A DNA stretch of 30,335 nucleotides from an uncultured Eubacteriales bacterium (lineage in GTDB: Bacteria > Bacillota > Clostridia > Oscillospirales > Oscillospiraceae): positions 1-30,335 of the forward strand of contig URDK01000028.1 of assembly GCA_900546485.1 (NCBI GenBank), given 5' to 3'. Of the stretch, positions 7,910-15,048 are shown in pieces. How positions within the stretch are numbered: the first letter of the stretch is position 1; each line of letters opens with the position of its first letter. Below the pieces are notes generated by a model. That model had not been told where the DNA came from and did no database searches. It saw only the letters and a program-made list of their open reading frames with translations. The translations under genes were made by a program, and so were the position numbers.

Positions 7910-8665
7910 TTACGACACGCCCCATCCACCGACGTTGAAGTAGCACTCGCCACTGATGTAGGAGGCCTCGTCGGAGGCGAGGAAGCAGGCAAGGTTGGCC
8001 TGCTCTTCGGGTCGAGCCATGCGCTTGATGAGGAGCTTGGGGGCTGTGTAGGTCGGGAAACGGTTACGAGCGATATCGGTTATCATGTTGGTGTCGGTGG
8101 AGCCCGGCGCGATGCAGTTGGCGCGGATGCCGTACTTGGCGAGCTCGACCGCGGCGCCGCGGGTGAGGTTGAGGATGGCGCCCTTGCTAGCTGCGTAGGA
8201 GGTGGAGTTCGGGCAGGCGCAGCGAGCATTGATGGAGGACGCATTCACAATAACGCCGGGGGTGTTGTGGGCCACAAAGGCGCGGCCGGCAGCCTGCGTG
8301 GTGTTGAACATACCCTTGTAGTTCACGTTAAAGATGCGGTCATTCTCTTCCTCTGTGAAGTCGAGGAAGTCTTTCATAATGTTGATGCCTGCAATGCCGA
8401 ACATGCAGTCAAAGCCGCCGAACTTGTCGTAAGCTGCCTGAATCATGGCGTCGACTTCGGAGCGGATGGAGACATCGCATTTGATGCAGTAGCAGTTTTC
8501 AGCGCCGAGCTCGGCAGTAAGGGCCTCAAAAGCTGACGTGTCCACGTCGCCGATAACGACCTTGCCGCTGTCGGCGACAAAGCGCTGGGCGATGGCGCGA
8601 CCTATTCCACTGCTGCCGCCAGTGACGACGGCGACCTTTCCGGCAAATCTTTCGCTGTATTTCAT
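7910..8665 (-). CDS. Short-chain dehydrogenase/reductase (SDR)
   Basis: This classical SDR of 251 aa oxidises or reduces an alcohol/ketone with NAD(P). I place the start at 8665 (MKYSERFAGK) because AGGAGAAAC lies just upstream and the Rossmann strand follows. The open frame runs upstream to 8827, but that part reads through the permease gene. Visible are the cofactor loop TGGSSGIG (15-22), D40 after the second strand (favours NAD), IAGIN in place of NNAG, NASS (141-144), and the catalytic YAASK (Y157, K161). The C-terminus ECYFNVGGWGVS resembles the usual substrate-side end. It is the last gene of the DUF169-permease-SDR unit, 35 bases after the permease. Substrate unknown; probably the compound taken up by the permease. 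Confidence 0.92.
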   Translation of the reverse strand: MKYSERFAGKVAVVTGGSSGIGRAIAQRFVADSGKVVIGDVDTSAFEALTAELGAENCYCIKCDVSIRSEVDAMIQAAYDKFGGFDCMFGIAGINIMKDFLDFTEEENDRIFNVNYKGMFNTTQAAGRAFVAHNTPGVIVNASSINARCACPNSTSYAASKGAILNLTRGAAVELAKYGIRANCIAPGSTDTNMITDIARNRFPTYTAPKLLIKRMARPEEQANLACFLASDEASYISGECYFNVGGWGVS

Positions 8666-8700
8666 AATGTTTCTCCTTTCGCTTGCTTGGAATGGGTGAC

Positions 8701-9999
8701 TTACGCCATGCCGAAGGCTATTGTGAGGCCGATGTACAGCAGCGCGCGCAGCAGAGTCATTACAACGGTCTCCATGAAAATAATGGGCAGGTAGACGTCC
8801 TTGAACTTCACACCGGCGAGGGTGCACTCGGTCTGCAGGAAGCCGGCGTTAGGCAGAGAGTCGAGGCCGAGAGAACTGAGGACGACGGTCCTGTGGAATA
8901 CCTCGGCGTTGGTAAGCGGCAGCAGCTGCTGCAGCACGGGGGCGGCGAGAACAAGTCCGGCAGAGGATGCACCAGCTATACCGGCGATCAGGTTGACGGA
9001 CACCAGCGCGACGATAAGCGGGTGGGCGTTGATGCCGAGGATCTGCTCGACGGCGATGGAGTAGCCCGGAGTGGCCTGGAGCACGAAGCCGAAGCCCACA
9101 ATGGCGGAGGTATTGACTATGGTCAGAGTGGTGGTGCTCAGGGAGTCGGTCATCATCTTGCGGATGGGCTCCCACTTGCGAGGCAGGTACTTGAACTGCA
9201 GCACGACGGCGCAGGCAACACCGATGAGCAGGGAAGTCTCTACCTTGGCGGAAAAGACGTTGAGTACGATGATGGGGACTATCATGGGGATGACGGCGAG
9301 TATCCAGTGGGGGAGCTTGCGAGTCTCATCGTCGTCGACCTCGGCCAGGGCGCCCTCGCCCTCGGCAGGCACATAACCCAGGCCCTTGGCACGCATGCGC
9401 TTTTCGTACCAGTTGATGTAGATCATGCCTACGACGGCGTAAACAACAGTAACGGCGACGGCGAGGATGCCGCCGGCGGCAGCGGTGGTACCGAAATAGT
9501 CGGTGCAGAGCATGTTGTTAGTGGCAGCGACATAGGGAAGCGCGAGGCCTGTGTTTATGCCGAGCGAGTAACCGGCGATGATGAAGCCGCGGGAGAGGTT
9601 TGCACGTCTGCACATCTTGATGGCGATGGGCAGGCAGATGAACAGGGTGATGTAAACGGAGATGCCGCAGGTTATGAACAGGGCAGAGATGATGAACACG
9701 CCGAGAGAGATGCGCTTTTCACCGACGAGGTTGAGCACCGCGCGGGCCAGGCTGTCGGCCGCGCCGGAGACGTCCATTACCTTGCCGAACAGTGCGCCCA
9801 GCAGGAACATCAAAAACCATGTCTTGGTAAAATCAACAAAGCCGCTCATATAGGTGTCGAGCAGGCCGGTGTAGAGGTCCATTCCGTAGAAGAGCAACAG
9901 AAGAACCGAGCAGAGGATGCCGCCTACAAGTGTGGGCACGTTTTTTAAGCAGAGAAAGCCCAGTAGCAGGATAGAAACAATAAGAATTACAATATCCAT
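8701..9999 (-). CDS. GntP-like/carboxylate permease (about 12 TM)
   Basis: This 432-aa integral membrane protein has about twelve hydrophobic segments. The N-terminus (DIVILIVSILLLGFLCLK) and the ordered helices, with ALFITCGISVYITLFICLP near 110-130 and an AGASSAGLVLAAP segment in the second half, resemble the GntP/CitMHS-type ion transporter superfamily that takes up gluconate, citrate or other organic acids. The start ATG 9999 is preceded by AGGAGAAAA. It lies between the DUF169 gene (39 bases upstream) and the SDR gene (35 bases downstream) on the same strand. I infer import of a hydroxy- or keto-acid used by the neighbouring oxidoreductases. The exact family and substrate are not certain. 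Confidence 0.8.
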   Translation of the reverse strand: MDIVILIVSILLLGFLCLKNVPTLVGGILCSVLLLLFYGMDLYTGLLDTYMSGFVDFTKTWFLMFLLGALFGKVMDVSGAADSLARAVLNLVGEKRISLGVFIISALFITCGISVYITLFICLPIAIKMCRRANLSRGFIIAGYSLGINTGLALPYVAATNNMLCTDYFGTTAAAGGILAVAVTVVYAVVGMIYINWYEKRMRAKGLGYVPAEGEGALAEVDDDETRKLPHWILAVIPMIVPIIVLNVFSAKVETSLLIGVACAVVLQFKYLPRKWEPIRKMMTDSLSTTTLTIVNTSAIVGFGFVLQATPGYSIAVEQILGINAHPLIVALVSVNLIAGIAGASSAGLVLAAPVLQQLLPLTNAEVFHRTVVLSSLGLDSLPNAGFLQTECTLAGVKFKDVYLPIIFMETVVMTLLRALLYIGLTIAFGMA

Positions 10000-10038
10000 G
10001 TATACATTTTCTCCTGTAATCTAATCTGTGAGCGCGTA

Positions 10039-10794
10039 TCAGAAATCCTTAGCGTACATGCAGGTGGGATTGTAGGGGTAAGGGATGCCATTTTCGACGA
10101 TGGTCTCAAAGCCGTCAAGGGCCTTGATGAGTTGCTCGCCGGTCATGGTTATCTGGACATCGCCGTAGCCCATGGCGCCAGTGCCGCGGTCGCCGCGGCA
10201 ACCTAGGGAGAGACCGACCTTTTTATTCATGAGGGTCTCCATCCAGGTGTCTATGCAGTTGGACTCGCCGCTGAACGAGAAGTAGAGCTTCTCATAGTCG
10301 CTCTCAACGTAACCAGCAAGCAGGTGATAAGCGGCCTGGGTGGGCAGACGCAGCGCAATGACATCAGGCTCATCAATGCCGCAGTTGGCGAGGTTGGAGC
10401 ATACCACACCGATATAAGGCTCCTTAGGAAGTACCTTCAGGTTCTCGTCGGTGTGCTTCTTGGAGTCGGCAACGTTGTGATGCCAGCAGAGAGGATACTT
10501 GGCGATGTGCTCCCCGGTCAGCCATTCCTCGGTCACAGGATAGCAGCCATTGTTTGTGGCGCAGTAGGTGCCGGAGAAATGGTCGCGGGTAAGCCCAAAC
10601 GTGCCGGGGAAGTGAGAGGCCATGCCCATAAGTTTGCATACGGAGGCAGTGCCTTTGCAGTACTGTATATCCGCGAATGAATCAAATTCCTCCTGAGTGC
10701 GGATGAACTTCATTGCAATAGGATTCTGCGTAGGCCTGCAGTCGAGGATGACGCGATCACAAACTTTTTTCCACTCTTCTTTGCTTAGCTTCAT
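10039..10794 (-). CDS. DUF169-family protein, cysteine-rich
   Basis: This 251-aa cytoplasmic protein resembles the uncharacterised DUF169 family of anaerobic bacteria and archaea. Support comes from the opening (KLSKEEWKKVCDRV), an early PIAMKFI segment, the central PYIGVVCSNL and the GLSLGCRGDRG block (195-204). It has twelve cysteines (C12, C19, C46, C53, C78, C84, C103, C132, C138, C180, C199, C245), many in conserved-looking contexts. Metal or Fe-S binding is possible but unproven. I start at ATG 10794 with AAGAGGAAA upstream; the longer frame to 10887 runs into the AT-rich control region. It is the first gene of the DUF169-permease-SDR unit and diverges from the flavoenzyme. Function unknown. 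Confidence 0.8.
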   Translation of the reverse strand: MKLSKEEWKKVCDRVILDCRPTQNPIAMKFIRTQEEFDSFADIQYCKGTASVCKLMGMASHFPGTFGLTRDHFSGTYCATNNGCYPVTEEWLTGEHIAKYPLCWHHNVADSKKHTDENLKVLPKEPYIGVVCSNLANCGIDEPDVIALRLPTQAAYHLLAGYVESDYEKLYFSFSGESNCIDTWMETLMNKKVGLSLGCRGDRGTGAMGYGDVQITMTGEQLIKALDGFETIVENGIPYPYNPTCMYAKDF

Positions 10795-10892
10795 GGCTTT
10801 TCCTCTTTTCTTTCCTTTGTACGTTTTACTTTGAATTGTCAACAAATTCACAACCAACCATCGAGATAATATACATAAATACGACATTAATC

Positions 10893-10918
10893 AAGTATGC
10901 ACTTATTTGTGCGTACTT
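10893..10918. promoter_or_regulatory. Operator-like 26-bp inverted repeat in divergent control region
   Basis: AAGTATGCAC (10893-10902), six bases, GTGCGTACTT (10909-10918): the arms match at 9 of 10 positions. Related half-sites follow: GTACTTAC recurs at 10913 and 10931, and AGTGCATA lies at 10944-10951. The AT-rich region (10795-11055) separates the DUF169 and flavoenzyme genes. HxlR-type regulators bind such dyads, and an hxlR gene lies at 13081, so it is the likely ligand. Confidence 0.55.
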
Positions 10919-10959
10919 ACCATTTTGTTAGTACTTACAGATTAGTGCATAGTTGAAAA

Positions 10960-10986
10960 TTGATAAAACATGATGTTAAATATAAT
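10960..10986 (+). promoter_or_regulatory. Possible promoter for the flavoenzyme gene
   Basis: A perfect TATAAT is at 10981-10986. The best -35 candidate, TTGATA (10960-10965), is only 15 bases away, which suggests a promoter that needs activation or help. GGAGG at 11043-11047 serves the start at 11056. Confidence 0.4.
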
Positions 10987-11055
10987 TGCTTGTCGACAAA
11001 TTAACATTATCAACCACATCTATCAATAAGGCACTATTAAAACGGAGGCAGCTAA

Positions 11056-12984
11056 ATGAAGCTCACGAAAGTATTTGAGCAGGGAAGCATCGGGACCCTG
11101 AAACTCAAAAATCGCCTGGTTGTAAGCGCCATGTCATCGCATCTGGGCAATCCTGACGGTACACCGAATGAAGAAGTGACATGCTATCTCGAAGCCAAAG
11201 CGAGGGGCGGCTGGGGACTCATATTTACAGAGGACCTGGGAATAACTGTAGATGCGGGATGCGATCCCGTTGTTGGCTCGCTGTGGAACGATTCGCAGAT
11301 ACCGGCATGGAGAGAGACCGTGCGAAGAGTCCACGAAGCCGGCGGCACGATAGGCGCTCAGCTGTATCACGCAGGCCGTGAGCGGACGCTCAAGGCTTAC
11401 AGCACCCATCCCGTTGCGCCTTCCGCGATAAAGGAGCCCACGATGCCTTATGTGCCGCGTGCGCTTACTATTGACGAGATACATGACCTGGTCCGTGCCT
11501 TTGGCGAAGGAGCGCGCAGGGCGGTGGAGTGCGGCTTTGACTGCGTGGAGATACACGGAGCTCACGGCTACCTTATCAACCAGTTCATGTCGCCCTTCTC
11601 CAACAAGCGCAATGATGAATACGGCGGCACGCTTATCAACAGGATGCGTTTTCCGCTGGAAGTAGTGGCCGAGGTGCGGCGCGTAGTTGGTGCTGACTAT
11701 CCTATAGTGTTCCGCATGAACACCTGTGACTATGTAGAAGGCGGCATAGAAGTTCCTGAGGCCATAGTGATGGCAAAGATGCTCGAGGAGGCGGGAGTGA
11801 ACGCTCTGCACTGCAGCCAGGGCACCTATGCGTCCAAGCAGGCCATCATCGCGCCCGGATTTGTGCCCGTCATGAACTATTTGAACAATGTAGCGGAAAT
11901 AAAGAAGTCCGTTTCCGTGCCTGTCATAGCTGTTGGCCGGTATAACGACGTGTATATGACCGAGACCGTCCTGCGTGACGGCAAGGCCGACTTCGTGGCC
12001 ATGGCCCGTGCCTCTCTTGCCGACCCCGAGCTACCGAACAAGGCGCGAGAGGGCAGGGAGGAAGAGATCATCCACTGCATCGGCTGCGACCAGGGCTGCA
12101 CGGGCGAGACCGCCGTGGGCAATCGCGTAAACTGTATCGCCAACCCGCACACCTGCCGCGAGACCGTGTACGACCTGAGTCCCGTTGCGAACCCCAAGCG
12201 CGTGTTCGTAGCTGGAGCCGGCGTCTCAGGCCTCTCCGCTGCCTGCGGAGCTGCTGAGCGCGGACACAAGGTCACGGTATTCGAGGCCAGCGACGAGATA
12301 GGCGGTCAGTGGCTCGCCGCCGCCACGCCTCCGGGAAAGACCGAGTATGAGTCCCTACTGGTGAACTACCGCATGCAGATGAAGAAGTACGGCGTTGAGC
12401 TGCGCCTCAACACCCCGCTGACCCGCGCTATAGTCGATGCCGAGAAGCCCGATGCGGTCATCCTCGCCACCGGCAGCATGCCTTTGGTCCTGCCCATTCC
12501 CGGTCTCGACAACGCCGAGTTTGTCAAGACCGCCGTGGACGTACTGCGCGGCCGCACCCTGTACGGCAAGAATGTCGTCGTCGCCGGCGGCGGCATGACC
12601 GGTGCCGAGACCGCCGTGTTCCTCGCGGTCCAGGGCTGCAATGTCAAGATACTCGAGATGGCCCCGGAGATCATAACCGACGCCGTTGCTCAGCCCCGCG
12701 CCTGCCTCTTTGAGCACATCAAGAAGTACGGCATCGAAGTCCACACCAACACCAAGGTCACCCGCATTGGCGATGGCGTTGTCTGCGCCGAGGAGTATGG
12801 CGAGCCTGTGGAGTTCAAGCGTGTGGACATGGTCGTGAACGCCATGGGCGTGCGCAGTTACAACCCGCTGCAGAACGAGCTTGAAGGTTGCGGCTGCAAG
12901 GTCGTGGTCGTGGGCGACGCCATCAGTACCAAGAACGGCTACCGGAATATCCGCGAGGGATTCGACGCAGGCAACGGTATCTGA
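11056..12984 (+). CDS. Old-yellow-enzyme/FadH-type NADH:flavin oxidoreductase
   Basis: The 642-aa protein has the architecture of 2,4-dienoyl-CoA reductase, 2-enoate reductase and the bile-acid enzymes BaiCD/BaiH. An FMN-binding TIM barrel (about 1-335; AQLYHAGR at 101-108, EIHGAHGYLINQF at 165-177, FRMN at 219-222) is followed by a [4Fe-4S] cluster motif C341-x2-C344-x3-C348-x11-C360, an FAD domain (VFVAGAGVSGLSAACGAA from 383) and an NAD(P) Rossmann insert (VVVAGGGMTGAE from 507). It should move electrons NAD(P)H-FAD-FeS-FMN to reduce a C=C bond conjugated to a carbonyl. The substrate is not evident. It diverges from the DUF169-permease-SDR genes and is followed by hxlR, with no clear terminator between. 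GGAGG precedes the ATG. Confidence 0.93.
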   Translation: MKLTKVFEQGSIGTLKLKNRLVVSAMSSHLGNPDGTPNEEVTCYLEAKARGGWGLIFTEDLGITVDAGCDPVVGSLWNDSQIPAWRETVRRVHEAGGTIGAQLYHAGRERTLKAYSTHPVAPSAIKEPTMPYVPRALTIDEIHDLVRAFGEGARRAVECGFDCVEIHGAHGYLINQFMSPFSNKRNDEYGGTLINRMRFPLEVVAEVRRVVGADYPIVFRMNTCDYVEGGIEVPEAIVMAKMLEEAGVNALHCSQGTYASKQAIIAPGFVPVMNYLNNVAEIKKSVSVPVIAVGRYNDVYMTETVLRDGKADFVAMARASLADPELPNKAREGREEEIIHCIGCDQGCTGETAVGNRVNCIANPHTCRETVYDLSPVANPKRVFVAGAGVSGLSAACGAAERGHKVTVFEASDEIGGQWLAAATPPGKTEYESLLVNYRMQMKKYGVELRLNTPLTRAIVDAEKPDAVILATGSMPLVLPIPGLDNAEFVKTAVDVLRGRTLYGKNVVVAGGGMTGAETAVFLAVQGCNVKILEMAPEIITDAVAQPRACLFEHIKKYGIEVHTNTKVTRIGDGVVCAEEYGEPVEFKRVDMVVNAMGVRSYNPLQNELEGCGCKVVVVGDAISTKNGYRNIREGFDAGNGI

Positions 12985-13007
12985 GCTTTTTAATTGGTAG
13001 CTTGAGT

Positions 13008-13036
13008 TTGAACGCGGTTTTGTGCTAAAATATACT
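13008..13036 (+). promoter_or_regulatory. Predicted sigma-A promoter of hxlR
   Basis: TTGAAC (13008-13013), 17 bases, TATACT (13031-13036). The gene can therefore be transcribed on its own as well as by read-through from the flavoenzyme gene. Confidence 0.6.
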
Positions 13037-13081
13037 TCATCCGGTAAACTGTTGGTTTAGCGAGAAGACGGAGGTGAAGTA
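13033..13081 (+). promoter_or_regulatory. Hairpin/dyads covering the hxlR ribosome site
   Basis: TACTTCA (13033-13039) pairs with TGAAGTA (13075-13081), which would hide GGAGGTG and the first base of the ATG. Inside it TAAAC and GTTTA form a second dyad around TGTTG. This could be an autoregulatory operator or an RNA hairpin limiting translation. Confidence 0.35.
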
Positions 13082-13536
13082 TGCTACTGGACAAGAACGA
13101 CCTTACAAGCTGCAGTCTGAGCTATACTTTTGGTGCCATCGGCGGAAAGTGGAAGCCGTTTATAATCTGGTACCTTTACGCTGCGCCGGAGGGCTATTGC
13201 CGCTATGGCGAGCTCAAGCGCAAGATCCCCTGGGAGATTTCGCACAAGATGTTTGCCCAGCAACTCAAGGAGCTGGAGGAGGCTCACATCATTTCACGCA
13301 CAGAGTATGACGAAAAGCCCCTGCGCGTTGAGTACAGCCTGACCGAGGCCGGTAGCCTGCTGGCCCCCGCCATCCTCTATCTGCGCGATTGGGGAGCGGC
13401 CTTTGGTGACAAGTTCTGCGACGAGGATCTGCGTGAACGAACACTCGGGGTCATGGGCGAGGACGGATGCCTGCGCTATAAGAGCGAATCTGCCGCGCTT
13501 GGAAAGAGCGTTGAGATAAGCTTCAAACTCGACTGA
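13081..13536 (+). CDS. HxlR-family winged-helix transcriptional regulator
   Basis: This 151-aa protein has the HxlR (MarR-like) winged helix. C11 is followed by GGKWKPFIIWYL (21-32), a recognition region RYGELKRKIPWEISHKMFAQ, and the wing DEKPLRVEYSLTEAG. About 40 residues extend beyond the core. Members such as YodB, CatR and HypR sense quinones or other electrophiles through an N-terminal Cys; C11 is in the right place to do this. GACGGAGGTGAAGT precedes the ATG. The gene directly follows the flavoenzyme and is the most probable regulator of the divergent module, binding the dyad at 10893. It is closed by a strong terminator. The inducer is unknown. Confidence 0.93.
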   Translation: MLLDKNDLTSCSLSYTFGAIGGKWKPFIIWYLYAAPEGYCRYGELKRKIPWEISHKMFAQQLKELEEAHIISRTEYDEKPLRVEYSLTEAGSLLAPAILYLRDWGAAFGDKFCDEDLRERTLGVMGEDGCLRYKSESAALGKSVEISFKLD

Positions 13537-13546
13537 CCAAAAAGAT

Positions 13547-13580
13547 GCCCCGCATGTCACATGACATGCGGGGCGTTTTT
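13547..13580 (+). terminator. Rho-independent terminator after hxlR
   Basis: GCCCCGCATG pairs with CATGCGGGGC around an 8-nt loop that can close further, and five Ts follow. It starts 10 bases after the hxlR stop. Confidence 0.93.
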
Positions 13581-13588
13581 ATTCTGCC

Positions 13589-13841
13589 TCAGCTGCAGCT
13601 GTATTCCATGGCTATGACATCTGCCATCTACTCAGGCGTCTCGCAGAAGCCGTCTTTCAGTCAGAGTTTGGTCATCACGTTCAGGTCGTTACGGAAAAAC
13701 GCAAGGTAGTACTCGCGATACCGCCCTGCCTATATCGGTGATGCTCAGACGTTCGAGCTCTCGGCCCTGCAAAAGGCACCCAAACGCCGTCTCGATCCTG
13801 TTACGCGACGACTTACGCCGGTTTTCGCGCGCGAAATCCAC
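13589..13841 (-). pseudogene. Remnant of a TetR/AcrR-like regulator (tentative)
   Basis: Read on the minus strand from a GTG at 13841, one frame gives VDFARENRRKSSRNRIETAF, then about 20 residues to SITDIGRA. It then shifts by one base to REYYLAFFRNDLNVMTKL, followed by in-frame TGA (13661-13663) and TAG before MADVIAMEYSCS and a TGA at 13589. The order R-I-x2-A-F, L-x-I-T-D-I-G, Y-x3-F-x-N resembles the TetR N-terminal helix-turn-helix (I-x2-A, T-I-x-D-I, Y-x2-F-x-x-K). A frameshift and two internal stops mean it is not functional. The family call rests on a short match; a decayed gene of some kind is likelier than the precise family. Confidence 0.4.
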
Positions 13842-13895
13842 TCAGCATGTGCCTACGCCTGGACATCTGCCACGGTGTGAAGTTGGTATTGTTCT

Positions 13896-14027
13896 GTGTA
13901 CAAGACAGAGAGGGACATATTGCTGGGCTCAGTGTCGTTCGGGGCCATCGCGGTGTATTACATCGTGTTGAGCACGGCGCGCTCCCTGCTTATCCGCGGC
14001 AGGCCGCTCACGGTGCTGACTGTGTAG
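13896..14027 (+). pseudogene. Fragment of a small membrane protein (decayed)
   Basis: A 43-codon frame reads VYKTERDILLGSVSFGAIAV and on through YYIVLSTARSLLIRGRPLTV to a TAG. The hydrophobic helix flanked by charged residues looks like protein-coding sequence, but no ribosome site precedes it. It lies next to the regulator remnant in an otherwise gene-free stretch (13581-14090). I take it as a leftover of a lost gene. Confidence 0.25.
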
Positions 14028-14054
14028 ACCGGTATGATGCTCAGGACATCGAAA

Positions 14055-14086
14055 GACCCGGACACGGTTAAAACCGCGACCGGGTC
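14055..14086 (-). terminator. Probable terminator of the XRE gene
   Basis: GACCCGG (14055-14061) pairs with CCGGGTC (14080-14086), with an inner CGGTT/AACCG stem. It starts 5 bases beyond the XRE stop on the minus strand. Only three Ts follow, so efficiency is uncertain. Confidence 0.5.
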
Positions 14087-14090
14087 AAAT

Positions 14091-14903
14091 TCATTTTTGC
14101 CTACGCGCCCGCAGATACCTGAGCCCCACCGTAAGAAGCACGTTGACCAGCACAAAGCGTACAAACGAGATGAGGAACAGTACAAACCTAGGCAGCATTC
14201 CCAAGAGCCCGATCAAAAACGTAGCCGCAAAGCCCAGTGCCGCCGAAAGTGCAAGCCTGGCTTCCCGCTTCGGCGACAGAACCGGGCGCTTGGCAAAGTA
14301 AAGCACCGTCCCGGCCAGCAGACCGATGTAGATGACGAGCCAGATGGCAAGGAGAATGTAATGAGATGATGCTACCGGCACGTTCAATATCACCGTTAAC
14401 ACGGCGAAAGGACTGGAATAGCCGGTAGCATAGAAGATGTAGAGCTCGAAACAGACGAACAGTAGCCACGCGCACCAGAGACCAGCCCCGTGCCTTACCG
14501 CAAGGCAGATGACACCGCAGAGCACAAAGGGCAATGCCAATATCAACCCTGTGAGCAAGCCACCCAGCAGGGTGAAGATGATAAAGGCGAGAGCACCTAC
14601 GGCGAGGAGCACAGCGCCGACAACGGTCTGAGTTATAGAACGGCTGTGCTTCACCGGATTTGTCTCCGGCTCCGGGGCCTTGACACCCTCAGCTCCGCCT
14701 GACGGGGCCTCGTCGAGCACCAGCTCGTCCAGCGTCACGCCGAAGAGCCGAGTCATCGCCACTAGTTTGTCCAGCTCCGGTACCGAGCTGCCGGTCTCCC
14801 ACTTGGAGATGGATTGGCGGGAGACGTCCAGCTTTGCGGCAAGGTCGCCCTGGGAGAGCCCTCGCTCGGTTCTAAGCCGGTATATTGTTTCTGAAAGTGC
14901 CAT
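14091..14903 (-). CDS. XRE-family regulator with C-terminal membrane domain
   Basis: The 270-aa protein begins with a Cro/C1 helix-turn-helix (LRTERGLSQGDLAAKLDVSR, then QSISKWETGSSVPELDKL, about residues 9-45). A linker rich in E/P follows (about 65-85), then about four to five hydrophobic segments. The latter suggest a membrane-anchored regulator that may sense the cell envelope or a small molecule. I start at ATG 14903 because AGGAGG lies 8 bases upstream; the longer frame to 14963 would begin in the promoter. Similar proteins are common in clostridia, often next to transporters; here the RarD-like gene is upstream on the same strand but has its own terminator. Target genes unknown. Confidence 0.88.
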   Translation of the reverse strand: MALSETIYRLRTERGLSQGDLAAKLDVSRQSISKWETGSSVPELDKLVAMTRLFGVTLDELVLDEAPSGGAEGVKAPEPETNPVKHSRSITQTVVGAVLLAVGALAFIIFTLLGGLLTGLILALPFVLCGVICLAVRHGAGLWCAWLLFVCFELYIFYATGYSSPFAVLTVILNVPVASSHYILLAIWLVIYIGLLAGTVLYFAKRPVLSPKREARLALSAALGFAATFLIGLLGMLPRFVLFLISFVRFVLVNVLLTVGLRYLRARRQK

Positions 14904-14933
14904 TAACTGTACCTCCTGGGTCATTGTGCTGAG

Positions 14934-14963
14934 AGTATACCCGCCGCGCCGCAGGAAGGTCAA
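14934..14963 (-). promoter_or_regulatory. Predicted promoter of the XRE gene
   Basis: On the minus strand TTGACC (14958-14963), 18 bases, TATACT (14934-14939). GCAACC-AAC-GGTTGC, a perfect 6-bp dyad at 14985-14999, lies upstream of it. Confidence 0.6.
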
Positions 14964-15006
14964 CCAAGCGGCCTTTAAAATTTAGCAACCAACGGTTGCA
15001 CGGCAC

Positions 15007-15044
15007 AAAAACAGGGCAGGATGCGCTGAAAAACGCACCCTGCC
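15007..15044 (-). terminator. Rho-independent terminator after the RarD-like gene
   Basis: On the minus strand GGCAGGGTGCG pairs with CGCATCCTGCC (one wobble) and is followed by CTGTTTTT. It starts 4 bases past the stop codon. Confidence 0.85.
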
Positions 15045-15048
15045 TCTT

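Noticed and set aside
8683..9948. Long plus-strand open frame (421 codons) opposite the permease
   Set aside because: It is rich in Gly/Asp/Glu/His with no recognisable fold. The minus-strand frame gives a clean multi-helix permease with a good ribosome site.
13589..13841. Transposase remnant as explanation of the decayed minus-strand gene
   Set aside because: The RNRIETAF start looked like a transposase C-terminus at first. The following LxITDIG and YxxxFxN pattern fits a TetR-type helix-turn-helix better, and no terminal inverted repeats were found.
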